Assembly: GCA_025677815.1 (NCBI GenBank)
Contig: JAIXMP010000048.1
Span: forward strand, 186,001 to 250,000
Length of the DNA: 64,000 nt
Direction: 5' to 3'
From: Phascolomyces articulosus
Taxonomy: Eukaryota; Mucoromycota; Mucoromycetes; Mucorales; Lichtheimiaceae
The translations under genes and the position numbers were made by a program. Of the stretch, positions 37,200-49,639 are shown piece after piece; within the stretch, counting starts at the first letter, position 1, and each line of letters begins with the position of its first letter. A model generated the notes under the pieces. The model worked only from the letters and a program-made list of their open reading frames with translations. It did not search any database and was not told the origin of the DNA.

Positions 37200-40100
37200 A
37201 ATTAATTTCTCATAGTATACAAATAAGGGCTGGCCAGGCCTTTATCCATCATTTATTGCCAAGGACTACTTCATTGTGAGGGAGATTATTCAAGATATAA
37301 TCCAAGGGTTGTATTAGATGTTTTAGATCTGGAATAGTTCCATAGTGATCAAGAAGTTTTAGTAATAAGGGTTGAAGCCATGGACATCTTTTATAATGCT
37401 CCCTTGTTGTGTTTATTTCTCTACACCAACACGTTTTAATGGGATAGGATGGTAGCCAATGCATTCTCCATTTTATCATCCTATGCCGATCTTTTGATGG
37501 CAGTTCCAAGTACATTATTGGTTCGACCACTCGAATATCCCACATACAAGAGATGGTTTTGAATTTATCTTTTAAGAGCTTAAATTCTTCATCGCGTTTT
37601 TACTGGATTGTTGCTGAGATTAAGTCATTTGGTGGTTTAGGAGATTTTTTGAGTTTGTTATAAAGTTGATAAAATTGGTTCCTAGTTGATAGCTTTTTCC
37701 AGTGTTCGTCAGGATTTTTGTTCCAAAGGAATGATAGTTCAATCGATTTGACTAGCGTTGAAACTGGTAAATTTTGTAGCTGGGTGACGAATTTGAATTG
37801 AAGAGTATATGTTCGAATTTTCATCAATAGTATATTAGCCATAACTACTGGAACGATAGTTGGGAATTGTATTTTAGCATTGTGATTGAGGGTCATTTTG
37901 ATACATCCTTTTTGTGCTTTATCAAGTTTGTCGATTTGTACTTGAGATAATGTTGATATTGCTATTCCATATTCCATCACTGGGTGGACGAAGGTGCGAT
38001 AGGCTCTAAGGGCTGGCCAAAGCCCAACTCCATATTGTTGTATACCCAATTGTCTAAGGAGTGCTATACTTCTGGTTGCTTTAGTGATCCGCTGGTTAAT
38101 GAAAAGATCGCTGTCAATACCAAACTGGTTAAAGGGTATACCAAGATACTTGAATGTTTTAACCATAGGAATTGTTTTAGTATATAACCAGTATGTTGGT
38201 ACGTTCTGCATACCCACGTTGCCATCATCTATAGATGTCATTGTTGTTATTACTAGATCGATTATTGCACATTTGTTAGGATGCCATTGGTAGCCAAATT
38301 CCTTTGAGTGGTTTTCTGCAATACATAGTAATCTTACTATATCAGTCTTTGAGGCAAACATTACCACATCATCTGCATATAGTAATGAGGAGATGATAGC
38401 TAGTGTATGTCCGGTCTATTCTGATCTGGTCTCCCGAAATGCACCGCGATGATGGCAGAAACCTCCTTGAGATATGTCTAGAGTAGGCATTGATTTGAGA
38501 AGCTTTGGCAGGAGGCATCGTTCAAGAAGTTTCCTCAGTGTACTTGTCAGGCTAATTGGTTGGTAATTAGCAGCTGTTCCTGGATCGCCTTTTTTGTAGA
38601 TTGGGACTACTTGTGCTGTTCTCCAGGATAATGGTATCTAAGACCAATTCCAGCATAGCTGGAAGGATTTACTTAGGACTTTAGACAAGGGTTGTATAAT
38701 TGGTTTAAGCATTGCTCCTGTAATATGATCATCACCTGGAGCTTTGTGTGGTGCCATATTGCTAATGATAAACTATATCTCTGGTACAGGAAATGGATTG
38801 TCATTGGTAGGTGGATGGAAGATTTGTTGCTTTATATAAGCAGTTGATCTTGATTTGTTTCTTTCCATATTTTCTCCACCAAATATTTTGGAAAAGTGAG
38901 ATATCATTGTTTCGACAGCTTGCTGAGGACCATCAGGGTGCAAGAATAGATGAGATGACTGTCTGTTTTGACGCATCCTTTTGATGGTAGCATTTGCTTC
39001 GTTGTCTGGGGCATTACCAAGTTTCATGCCAAGCTGCTTCCATATACTCCTATAAGTTTTGCTTATTTTTTTGGAGAAGTCTTCACAGCTATTGGTATAA
39101 TTGGACCATAGTTTGGCTCTAACAACAATGTTGTTAGGTGACTGTCTCCATCTTTTGTATGCTCTTTCCTACTGCTCTGCTTTTTGTTGTAGGTCATCAG
39201 TCCAAAACCAATTCCATTTTTTTGGTCTAGGTCTATTTCTTGTAGTACTACTGTCCAGTGCATTATATATAGCTGATGTTATATTGTGCCCAAGTTGTTT
39301 GATTGCTGTTGTATCTGGCACTATGTTTTCAATATCATATGTGTACTGGTGGTCAAGAATTTGTATAATACTGGCAATATTATCTTCAAACTTTCGGATA
39401 TATATCCGTCTAACTTCAGGATCAGTAAATCTTTATAGTTTCCAATGTTGATGGGGTGAGTTTAGAGCTGGTAAAAGTTGCCATAGTATGTGTGGTGTGA
39501 AGGATAATGTGCAATGGTGGTGGTGAGTATTAAGAGGTTTCATGTCATGGATTTACATTAATGGATATCTAATAGCACTTTGCATTGATATGAACAAGTC
39601 AATTATACTAGACCCAGCAGCTGTTCAGAAGGTAGGCTGTGATCTTGCCAAAGAACCATTCCAAACATGTAAGTCATTCCTATTGATCTATGGTTCAAGG
39701 GCTTTGATACCACACGTGTTATTTTTTTATCACCAGTAATGATTTTTAATCATACATTTAGGTCTCCAAATATTATGGTTTGATCATTTATATATAGCTG
39801 ATCCAGCAGCTGCATTACTAAGGTATCGTCTAGTATTAGTAGTGGTGGCAGGTATAGGCCATGGAAGGTATAAGTACCAATATGAAATGATAATGTAAAT
39901 CAATTTGAATTTGGAAAATGATATATATATATAGACATTTAGGGTGGGTCATACAAGAAGTATTAATCCTCCTTGTCTTTATTTTTTTGTGTTTAGTTGT
40001 ATTGCATAGTTGTGATACTGAAGCCAGTCAGTATTAAGCTACCTGCAGATAAGAAAAGTTTTGGTTATAAGTATTATGTTGATGTTGTTGCTGTTGCAGA

Positions 40101-40620
40101 ATTCAACTATTTCAACTGGTGATTTTTCTATCTTAGTTGTATTTAATAAACCAAGTTTTAAATGGTCTATCAATATTCTTATATAGGTTCTGACCCATCA
40201 TTAGTACTATTATTATTACCTAATAACAACCATTTAGTATCTTCAGTATTATTTAATTGGGGGCGCTTATAGTATATAAGCTTAGGGTTTTTTCTTAAAA
40301 TTTAACCCAGTATTCCAATTCTATATGGTGTAGATCTTCTTCTGGAAGAGATATAAAGTGATGCAATATAGCAATTCCTTAGTGGCGTTTTGGTATGCAG
40401 GAGCATATATTTAATATTCTTTCTTGGTAGATTTTTTTAGCTTCTATGGCACACTCCTCTTCTGATAAGGTAGCCAAGAGAGTAGGGTTACTAATTGTCA
40501 ATACTGCTGTAGTGTAATAGTGCAGGCCCAACCTTATATACTTATAATTAGGTTCTATTAGATACTGTGGAAGAAGCGCGAGAGATAATAACAAGAGATA
40601 GAGGGAAAGATAATAACCAT
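37200..40620 (-). mobile_element. LINE (non-LTR retrotransposon), minus-strand copy, 5'-truncated
   Basis: Reading leftward: the C-terminal end of ORF1 (ISNPTLLATLSEEECAIEAK, about 40500), the endonuclease (about 40150-39500), a linker, and the reverse transcriptase (about 38850-38340) with LTSTLRKLLERCLLPKLL, QGGFCHHRGA and LLYADDVVMFAS. A long C-terminal region follows with a Cys-rich end (TCWCREINTTREHYKRCPWL, about 37430-37370). Within the RT, QGGFCHHRGAFRETR is followed almost directly by SSLLYADD, so several RT blocks (the AFLDIKAAYD and QGSVLSP regions) are deleted. Stops are frequent. Inactive copy of the same family as the plus-strand LINE. Confidence 0.78.
37600..38380 (-). pseudogene. 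LINE reverse transcriptase, YADD and C-terminal part
   Basis: A long open stretch (255 codons from the Met after YADD). The catalytic YADD is at 38368-38379, followed by VVMFASKTDIVRLLC, FGYQWHPNKCAIIDL, KTFKYLGIPFNQFGID and YRTFVHPVMEYGIAISTLSQ, which are RT palm/thumb motifs of non-LTR elements (YLG motif, PV.EYG). This is the best-preserved piece of either LINE copy. The stop at 37600 separates it from the terminal Cys-rich segment. Confidence 0.75.
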
Positions 40621-40789
40621 AATAGAGTCTGCAACATTAATTTGTGGTAAAAATTCGGGCTGTAAAAGTTAGCCTTAATAAAACAATTGCAGGATGTGAT
40701 TTGTGACTTTTGATACATATATTTTTGAATGCTAATATTTTGAGCTTTTTAATGGTACCTTTTTCATAACATGACAACTACATCTCCAA

Positions 40790-41235
40790 TTTCGAACACT
40801 ACACCAAGTTAATTTAGCATTGCATATTAGGAGACTATTAAGCAGATTCATTGCACTTTATGTGAGGAAATCTTGGCCAGAAGATACAAGCCAGCCTTAG
40901 GAGCCCACGAGCTACTTGCTAAGTTTGCTGGTATCTCAACTGGGTTAGTAGGAAAGGCTATCTAACTCTGTAAGACTGATGAGGAGAAGGTAATTGCATC
41001 ACAGCTTGGTCAGCCAAAGAAGGAAATTTCATGACAAGAATACAATCTTATATATGAATATATTGGTGAACACAATGTAAAAGGCATTCCAACCTATTTA
41101 AAACAGGTCATTGATTTTTTACAAAAGAATAGGTACTCATACTCGAAACATACCATACAAAGGCACCTTACCAAGATGAACTTCAAGTTTGGAAAGGGTA
41201 AATGTTGTATCCAATATACAATGGCTTCACAATAA
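40790..41235 (+). pseudogene. Tc1/IS630-type transposase, N-terminal relic
   Basis: The plus strand reads RYKPALGAHELLAKFAGIST, GLVGKAI*LCKTDEEKVIAS, LGQPKKEIS* and then EYIGEHNVKGIPTYLKQVID, KNRYSYSKHTIQRHLTKMNF, KFGKGK. This is the helix-turn-helix DNA-binding half of an IS630/Tc1-like transposase (pattern GIPTYLK...YSYSK.TIQRHLKKMGF.FGKG), with several stops. The DDE half is missing here; a DDE-half relic of a similar family is at about 27.4 kb. Confidence 0.6.
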
Positions 41236-41381
41236 ATAATAATTCTTCATTATTATTATTATTATTACTGTCATTCTCCCTATATCTCACTTGTGCAGTG
41301 ATTCTATTTAGATAATTATTTATGTTACACACAGTATTGCACCATCCTCTTTCACATATTGTTAATTATGCTGGATCATGC
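41236..41381. other. AT-rich spacer with ATT run
   Basis: Contains a TTATTATTATT tract at about 41246-41268. No gene. Confidence 0.4.
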
Positions 41382-42190
41382 TGTAACCCCCTAGAAAGAA
41401 CCGTAGTTATTACCATTATTACTATGAAACATCTCTATATATAAATACTGTTACTGTGACAACATTAGATTATCTTACCTTTTGGTATCTTCCAATTAAC
41501 AAGAGATATATACAAAACGCAGCAATATATTTATAAATATAATTATTACTTATTCAACATATTATATTATTATTAGATATTTATTTATTACCACAGTATT
41601 TCGTAGTAACTGCAGTATCTTCACATGTTGCTACTTAGGATAGAAATATTTAATCATTGGAAAACATATAAATACCCCACTATTTTGTACCTGAAATAAA
41701 ATCAATCAATTATACTTCTCTTTATCATATACATAAATTTTAAGAGTATTGATTCACTCAAGACCGAACTGGCTTGTTTTAATTTTACTATAGCTTAAAG
41801 AAAGCTCAATATTTCAATATATGACAGACATAACATTCCTGATCCTTATTCTATTATCATTACCAAGTCGGAAGTAACATACCTGACTTTGACTATTATC
41901 ATTGAATTCAAGACATTATATCAAGGCTTATATCATATAGTAACATACTACACAAGTTACTCTTTTGTAATAACAAGAACTGCTAATCCAAGCTTCACTT
42001 GTTATACATTTTTTTTATACTTCAAATGATAATTCAATTATATATCATATATTATTCGCATCATATATTTTATTGTGGCCTAAAGAATCCACGCTAATAT
42101 AGCTGTATAATCACATATAAACAGATACTTGCTTAAAACATTAGTATTGATATCTGTTGCTTTAATCGGTGTAATATACATTAATATTAC
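41382..42190 (+). repeat. solo-LTR-like block 1
   Basis: Starts TGTAAC and contains ATATAAATACCCC (TATA-like, about 41668) followed by AAATAAAATCAATCAAT and then GGCTTGTTTTAATTTTACTA. It ends at TGGTGCTCACTAAAT (42191-42205), which could be a primer-binding site. The same order (TGTAAC, ATATAAATACCC, ..TCAATAAAT.., GGTTAGCTTGTTTTAATTT, TGGTGCTCACTAAAT) recurs at 54312-54979. No gag or pol is attached. Boundaries are approximate. Confidence 0.4.
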
Positions 42191-42205
42191 TGGTGCTCAC
42201 TAAAT

Positions 42206-42902
42206 ATCACGAACTGATATATAAAAACTTTAGTTGCTATAAGAATTGTAATTATAAGAAGCAAATCTTATTAGTACCATCATGTTGCTCACCAAAAGCC
42301 CTGTTACTCAATATCATTAAATATAATTGATTAACACATTTTGGTGTTTACACTCAATTATCATATCATAAATTATTATATATCTTATAAGCAACACATA
42401 TAGTGTTCACACTTTCATCACCACTAAATTACCACAAAACCAAATATCAGGGCAACAACGCAATCCTTCTAACGATATCATTCATGGTCTACTTAAATAT
42501 ACTGTCCTCATAACACACAATCTAAATGATGCAATCTATATTCTAATATTATACCATAATGTGCAAGTTGTGATAGTCCATCCATGATGAGCACTTTCTT
42601 ATAAATAGAGAGATTATTTTTTATCTTAATAAAACTTGAGTTCATTATTTTCAGGTCTCGTTGACTCATCTCGTCTCCTTTTATTTTTTTTATTGATTTA
42701 TTTCTCTCTGATACAACAGTCATACTTATCTAACAGTTGTTTTAGGCTAGCAACCACAGTGTGATTACGATTGAAATTAATTTCCTCTGTTAATAATATA
42801 ACAAAACTGCTGTCAAAAGAACTATTGACTATCTTGTTACTGGCTACATAAGAAATGTACCATCTCCCAACTTATGGTGGAATGCTTTCATGTGCACTCA
42901 TT
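42206..42902. other. no gene seen, abuts the right inverted-repeat arm
   Basis: AT-rich. The 40 bp next to the arm (rc: GAAATGAGTGCACATG...) differ from what follows the left arm (GAAGTGGGAGACG...), which fixes the inner limit of the inverted repeat. Confidence 0.4.
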
Positions 42903-45799
42903 TCTGGATATACCAATTACTATGGCTAAAGATCTAATATCTTATATCCTGAATAAATTCCCGAACAAACCACCACAACAATAAAATGAAAAAGAATACT
43001 GGTCACAAATACTTATTGTTCACTCCTCTTTGACTTTGATAACTACAGTCATCACTAAGATTTTTCTGCCACCAAGGATCTAGACCCAGGTCGCCAGTTG
43101 ATTAAATTATGGATCAATACTGTTGAACAAAACCCATTTCACTACGTACACATAACAACAGCATCTACTAGAAATTGTAGCACTGATCACCATAACTCTC
43201 AACCATATTAGGAAGCAGGGTAGGCCTTTTTCTTTCATCCTTTGACACGAACCCTCTTCTAACACAATCTAAAATGAATAATAATGTAAAGAAAAAAAAA
43301 ATTCCACCATCGCTTCACCTTTACGGTTTCTCATACCACTTTGCAAACAGGATCGAACTAACTAAAGCAGATATATCCTATTAAGGCACAGCGTTCACTT
43401 ACTCTACTACTTTTGTTAAATAAAAATTGGATCTACTTTTTTGTTCAGTATCACTTTTTACAACATCACTATAATCACTAATATTGTCTTCTTTATCATC
43501 ATCATTGTCACTTTCTTCATCATTGTATTCACTTTCATCTTCATCATTATCATCACTCTCTTAATCATTATCGTCATTTTCTTCTTTATCACCTTTACTT
43601 ACATCATCATCTACGCTTTCTTCTTTCTCGTCGTCACTTTCTTCTTCATGTTCATGGTTACTTTCTCATTATTATAACCGCTTTCTTCATCATCATATAC
43701 ACTTTCTTCTTCTTCTTCTTCATCATCACTCTCTTCATTATAATTTTCATTTTCTTCATCATCATCATCGGCACCACGTTCTGCATCATCATTGCATCTT
43801 TCATCATCATGACTATATTATCTTTCTTCATAATCATTACTGTCGCTTTCTCTATCATTATTTTCGCTTTCATCATTATAATCGCTGCTTTCATAAACAT
43901 AATTGTCGCTTTCTCTATCATTATCGTCGCTTACTTCATCATCATCTTCACTATCTTCATCATCATCATCGCTTTTTTCATCATCATAATCATTGCTTTC
44001 TTCTGCATCATCATCGTTACTTTCTTCATCATTACCATCGCCGCTTTCTTCATCATTATCGTCGTTTTTTCATATTTATCGTCGCTTTCTTTATCATCAT
44101 CTTTGCTTCTTTCATCATCATTATCTTTCTCCATCATCATCTATCTATTCTTCATCATTATCGCTTTTTTAAACATCATCGCTGCTTTCATCATCAACAT
44201 CGCCCCTTTCTTCATCATGATTATATTCTCGTCCTTTATAATCATCAACATCACTCGCTTCATCGTCATCTTCATTTTCTTCCTCATCATATTCAATTTT
44301 TTGCACATAACATTCATTTTCTTCTTCATCATCGTCACTTTCTTATTCATCATCATCTTCACTCTCTTCATCATCATTATAATCTTTTTTTTACATGATC
44401 AAAATCTTCGATTTCTTCATCATCACATTCATGTCCTTCTTTATCATCAACGACATCTTCTTGTTCATCATCACTTTCTTCATCATAACCATCATTTTCT
44501 TCTTCATCGTCATCACCACTTTCTTCATCATCATCGCCGCTTTCTTCATCCTCACTGTCGCTTTCTTCATCCTCACTGTCGCTTTCTTTATAATCATACT
44601 CACTTTCTTCTTTTTCATCATATTCACTTTCTTCTTCATCTTTACTCTCTTCATCATCATCGTCACTTTCTTCATCATCATCATCATCAACATTGTCGCT
44701 CTCTTCATCATCATCTTCGCTTTGCTCATGAAGATCTTAATCATCATATTCAATTTCTTCTCCTTCATTATCGCTTTCTTCATCAGTATTGTCGCTTTCT
44801 CATTATCATCATCGTTGCTTTCGCATCATCATTATCGTCACTTTTTTCACCATAATCGGCACTTTCTTCTTCATTATCATCGCCGTTTTTTTTCATCATC
44901 ATATTCACTTTCTTCATCATCATGACTGCTTTCTCATTATCATCATCGTCGCTTTCTTCATCATCGTTGTCGTCACTCTTTTCATCACCGTTACCAGCAA
45001 CAACTACACCTTTTTCAATTTAGCCTTCTTCATCTGTTTCTTCATCTTCTTCGTTACTGTTACGTTCTCCATCTTCGTAATCGCTATGATCACGCTATCT
45101 TCTTCTCCGCTTTCTTATTCATCGTCATCACCATGTTGTGGAGGAACAACAGAGGGGAGAGTAACAGCGCTCACCCAATCGTGGACACGGGTGAGAGAAG
45201 TGGCGCAAGCACCAGGATAGAGGCGACGTGGTTGGGCAACTAAACGCTAACCGGGAGGCAGCTGGAACACCTTCTTCCAAGGAAGTCATCTTTGAATCTT
45301 CGTTACTATCACTGTCATCGCTATCACTATCATCATCGTCGTCATCACCAAGCATCACACCTCATTAGTTTCGTCTGCAAGCCAAGGAAACTTACCACCA
45401 ACAGAGTGATGGTCGTCGCCGCCGTCAATTATTCGCTTCCCGCCAATGGAGGGGGAAGAAGAACTGGAGCCAGAAGAAGTGGAAGAGGTAGCTGTAGCAG
45501 ATTCGGAATTAGAAGATGAGAAGGAGGTGGGGAATGCAGAATCCAAAGATTCTCGTAATGCATCAAGATCCGTATGATCTCCGGTCATGTTAGCAGCAGC
45601 AGCAGGGGTAATCGCAGTAGTAGCGGGGGTAGTAGTGGTAGTGGTAGTAGTAGCGACAGTGGTAGAGAGTGTGGCAGTGGCAGTGGATGGAGCGATGAAT
45701 ATTAGTGGAATTCTCAACGCAAATGGGGATAAGGAAAAAAAAAAAGAAAAAGAGGTATACACAGGCTTCCATGGCATTAAATTAATTCGACGCCCGCCC
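42903..45799 (-). repeat. right arm of the giant inverted repeat
   Basis: Reverse-complement counterpart of 31079-33916. About 60 bp longer, because the GAT/GAA array zone (about 44240-44960) has extra and rearranged units. The outer end CCCGCCCG at about 45793-45800 marks the limit; beyond it the flank is unrelated to that of the left arm. Confidence 0.9.
43430..45770 (-). pseudogene. Ser-rich then Asp/Glu/Ser-repeat protein, right-arm copy (broken)
   Basis: Same layout as the left-arm copy. NMTGDHTDLDALRESLDSAF, Ser-rich stretch, KRIIDGGDDHHSVGGKFPWL, DDDDDSDSDDSDSNEDSK, EEGVPAASRLAFSCP, then the same frame change to QPRRLYPGACATSLTRVHDW and VSAVTLPSVVPPQHGDDDE plus stop, followed by the degenerate acidic array. 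A short segment present in the left copy (NEQHAQRV before MLGDD) is missing here. Shared lesions show that the arms duplicated after the gene had broken. Confidence 0.5.
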
Positions 45800-46615
45800 G
45801 GAAAAATAATTTGGCAGTGAAATTTTACACGGATATCATTATTAATTAATAAATATAGAATTTCGATATACACTCACGCAGATACACATACGTATTCAAG
45901 ATAATGCTATAGTTATACATAATACAATTGTATGGATAAATTTATTATTATTGCTTTTATTATAAAAATACAAGCTTTTATTATCATTAAGGAGTAAATT
46001 TTTTCAGTCTGAAACGAAGCAAAAGAAGGAATGCACAGGCTACTGTAACGAACATGTTCCTGATACCTTTTTTTTCGTATTTTATTTCTTTGCTAATAAA
46101 GTGTTGTCAACGAAAAATTGAACCAATTGAATATTCCTTATTCTACTATAGACCATCTATATCATAGATTGTTGAAGGCAGGTTTCATTTTATAATAAAA
46201 ATGTCACCAAAGATTTTTTTGTAGGAATAATACAGTTCATGTGTGAAAAATATAATGAAAATGTTTTTATAATAATAGAGTCAGAATAAGCTATTCAGCA
46301 GATTTATGAATCATATACAGGTGTCAAATTTATGGGGTGTGGCTGCTAGGTATATTGATTACGCCACATAAAGCTGGTAGTAAAATATATCAAAATATGT
46401 GAATGTGGTATAAAATACTATTTTAGGATATATTCTCTTTTATTGGTGATGAGTAGGTATAACATTCATACATATCATGTACTTTATCTCAATGTTGAAA
46501 TAGAAAATAAGCTGGTGAATTAAGATACACTCCTAGAAACTTTGACTTTTCCCTTTAATTGTTAGGTATTAAACAGTGAAAATAGCGTGCACGGAACCAC
46601 AGGTATGGAAAGTAT
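45800..46615. other. no gene seen, outer flank of the right arm
   Basis: AT-rich, with short ATTATT tracts. No coding or RNA signal noticed. Not related to the left flank (30.85-31.08 kb). Confidence 0.45.
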
Positions 46616-47699
46616 ATGTCGCACAAAGGAGATGCTCAAGGTTATCAGAAAAATTTATCTTTCCCTTTCGACCCATACAATAGGCAGTTAGTTTTTTTTT
46701 TTCTTTCACCTCTTACTGAGAATCTTTACTCAAAAACAGCAGAGTTATACAATAGAGAAAAACCAACACGTCAAAAAAAACAACACTTTATTTACAAATG
46801 CGCAAGACAACAAATACGGGATGTCATTGATTTTACAATGCACAACAACAACGCCAGCAAAGGTCATGTGCATGTTGGATATGACTTCTTTTTCAATTGA
46901 TTCCATTATTCTACAAGGCACCCTAAGTGCTTCATCTCTCTGGATACGATGACTATTTTTATAACCTTAATATGAAGAAACATCTGGCACGCTATTCATT
47001 TCCAGCATTGCAACAATTAACTCTTACGTGGTCAGTATGGGAACGGGAGGATGAACATCAGGAGGCATTGGATCAGTTTCTTGAACATGTTCTTGAAAAT
47101 GTAACATCTCTTACATTAGATAATCAGTCTCATTACCTTGACGATGAAATTTTAAACCATATCGCCACCCATGCTCGACTTCTAGAGGATGTTCAAATAA
47201 TGAAATCTGGTGAACATAATTTTTTGACACCTTGGGAATTGCAACGGTTTTTGGAGACACTGACACACCCTGAAGGTACACTAAGAAAAGTAGAATTGAA
47301 TATTACTGAATCAATCGATCCAGAGTTATTACACGCAATAGCTACGTTAACGAATTGTTTCGTCATGAATTCAAGTTGCATCATCACGGCGAAGAGGGTT
47401 TTGATTTGATGGATCAGTTTTTGGATTATTTGTTGGAAGTCAATCGAACGATAGACCTTTTATACCTTCATTTTACTCAAGAGCTGGATGGGATCGACTT
47501 TGCTGAGAGCGGTAGAGGAAGAAGTTTTCTGCAAAAATTAAATACTGTATCGGACGAGTTTAAGGTGAAAGTCTATCGTCCCATGTCCATCACATCCTAT
47601 ATCTTGAGTGGCAACGGCAATACAGAAAATTACCTTGTCAAGGAAATTACACATCATGAGTATCGAGATACCAATAGCGTCAGGAACAATAATAGGTAA
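46616..47699 (+). pseudogene. F-box/LRR-like protein relic, frameshifted
   Basis: The best part (46927-47370) reads ARYSFPALQQLTLTWSVWER, LEHVLENVTSLTLDNQSHYL, LNHIATHARLLEDVQIMKSG and HPEGTLRKVELNITESIDPE, with leucine spacing of degenerate leucine-rich repeats. At about 47355 the frame must shift by one (ATLTN to LFRHEFKLHHHGEEGFDLMD), after which coding sense continues to LVKEITHHEYRDTNSVRNNN and a stop. The upstream stretch 46616-46900 (ENLYSKTAELYNREKPTRQK, CARQQIRDVIDFTMHNNN) may be the remains of its 5' part. No F-box was found. It resembles in style the F-box/LRR gene at 58.9-61.0 kb, but direct kinship is not shown. Confidence 0.5.
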
Positions 47700-47870
47700 A
47701 AGAAATATAAATCATCGTAATATTGGAATCCAGCTGTTTTATATTTTTATATCCAATGATGGCGATGCTCTTGTTAGTGTTAATAAATGATCATTTTTTA
47801 TGACCCTTTCTATAATTACATAATATATTTTGCTCTTATTAGCAATTGTTCAAATAGAAAGAGATAATAT

Positions 47871-48043
47871 CACTGTAGAAAATAATTCTCAAAAAATCTC
47901 AAACCCTTAACTGAAAAACACGAATTCGTGTTTTTCCATGTGTAATCTTGTGAACTTGGGTCTTAATTTAACTGAATTTAGCTGGCAGTTTACTTAAATT
48001 CGTGTTTTTACGAGCATATTCGAGATTACCTTTTTCCACAGTG
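47871..48043. mobile_element. MITE-like element with terminal inverted repeats
   Basis: The left end reads CACTGTAGAAAATAATTCTC and the right end, reverse-complemented, CACTGTGGAAAAAGGTAATC. They match at 11 of the first 12 positions and share a later CTC/AAT motif. Length 173 bp, no coding capacity. A perfect 24-bp palindrome (47913-47936, centre GAATTC) lies inside, and half of it (AAATTCGTGTTTTTACG) recurs at about 47996. No clear target-site duplication beyond a possible T/A pair was found. Confidence 0.6.
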
Positions 48044-49639
48044 AAGTGGGGCTAATCTACGTTGAAAAAGACGATCAAATCAAGCAGTTGTCTTCTCCCC
48101 CTCCCAGTCCCATCTGATATCCTTTGGAAAAAATATGATATAACCTATTGAAAGCCTCAGGTAAATTCCTTCCCATCCTCTCCTTTAACTTACCATTATA
48201 AATAGCTCATTCAATTTGAAACAGGAAAGCACTGACTATTTTATTTACACAAAAAAATGAGTTTTTGCTTCAACAGCTCCCCTTTTTTTCCATTTTTTAG
48301 TATAATATCAATACCCACCGTGAGATCTGCCTTATCTCTTCTTTACCTGCTTCTTCCGCCTTCTCTTTCAAATATCCATTGGTTTTCTTATCGAGTCTCT
48401 TTATCTATATACATACATAAATTTCAGAAAAAAAATAAATGGATTTGCATGAACAACATAATCAAGAAACAGTATTCAACCGGTTTAACCTACTACAGCC
48501 ACTGTGGCCTAACAGTAACAGTTCCTTAATACATACGGTTTTTTATAAGGAGAGTTCCCATTGTGTATCTACGTGTAACTTTCAGAAAAAAAAATCACGA
48601 ACTTGGGAGAAAATTTTAGTCAAAAGTCATCATCACATTTAAGAATTCCAAGACATGATTGAACCTTCTAGGGGTTGTATAATACGCTTTTTTAGATTTG
48701 GAACTAAATGATATGAAAGCATTTATCACGAAGTAGTTCTCGATTTAGTACCAATAACATCCTCTGTACGTAATATATATAAAAATTACTCCATTCTGCT
48801 ATTATGAATGAACACCATTGAGAGTTTCTCGTGTTGGTGCTCTTTCTGAATGAACTCACTGACTACAAAAATCCATGAGATCAGGATGTCACGCGAAATT
48901 AATATTCCTTCTTTTTGCTGTTCGAATGAAAATCACTGGGAGCATATTTGGTCATCTTCATCTATGAAAACCTTATTACAACTTTTTACTTCTTCTAATT
49001 AGCCTAGCTTGCCATAGTTAGAGTCAAACTCAATCGTTGTCCAACATGACGATGTACGGTATATCTAGGTATTTTTTTAATTCAACTTCTGCCAGCTCAT
49101 GCTATAATTAAATCAACTACAGTGGATGATTTATTGATTTATTGATAAACATTGTTTACTTAGCGATTGAACAATGAAGTACACTTTTTATTCTGAAGCA
49201 TTCTTTGGATCTGCAGTCTTTCTTGATAAAACCGTTGAGAACCCATATGCTACATTACATGATAAAAAGTATATATCGTCACGATTTGTCACTTACAACA
49301 ATTGGGTTAAAGAATATAAAAATAACATGAGTTAATGTTAAATGAAAAGTATGGTGGTGCTGATGACAATGAGTGCATAAAATTGAAAGTTCTTCTATCT
49401 TTCATAAGAATGGCACATATACATTGTTGCCAGCGATCACGTATTCTCGTGATATATCAAATAACAATGAGCACACACTCCTTCCTATCAATGGCACCAA
49501 AAGTAATAAATATAAAAACACATATCGTAAACCCAGTTAAACTAAATTATTTCTTACATAAAGTCTTTTTTTACGTCATTTCTATTATAGGTTACACTAT
49601 CCTCAATAACTAATAGCAGTTAACAATATCATCACTGTA
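48044..49639. other. no confident gene; one 53-residue open frame
   Basis: AT-rich DNA. The only coding-like item is a short open frame at 49174-49335 (MKYTFYSEAFFGSAVFLDKT ... NWVKEYKNNMS) overlapped at its stop by another frame beginning MLNEKYGGADDNECIKLK. Together they could be remains of a gene, but there is no domain evidence. The rest shows nothing. Confidence 0.4.

Noticed and set aside
39101..39739. Plus-strand open frames within the minus LINE copy
   Set aside because: Antisense shadows of the LINE endonuclease and linker region.
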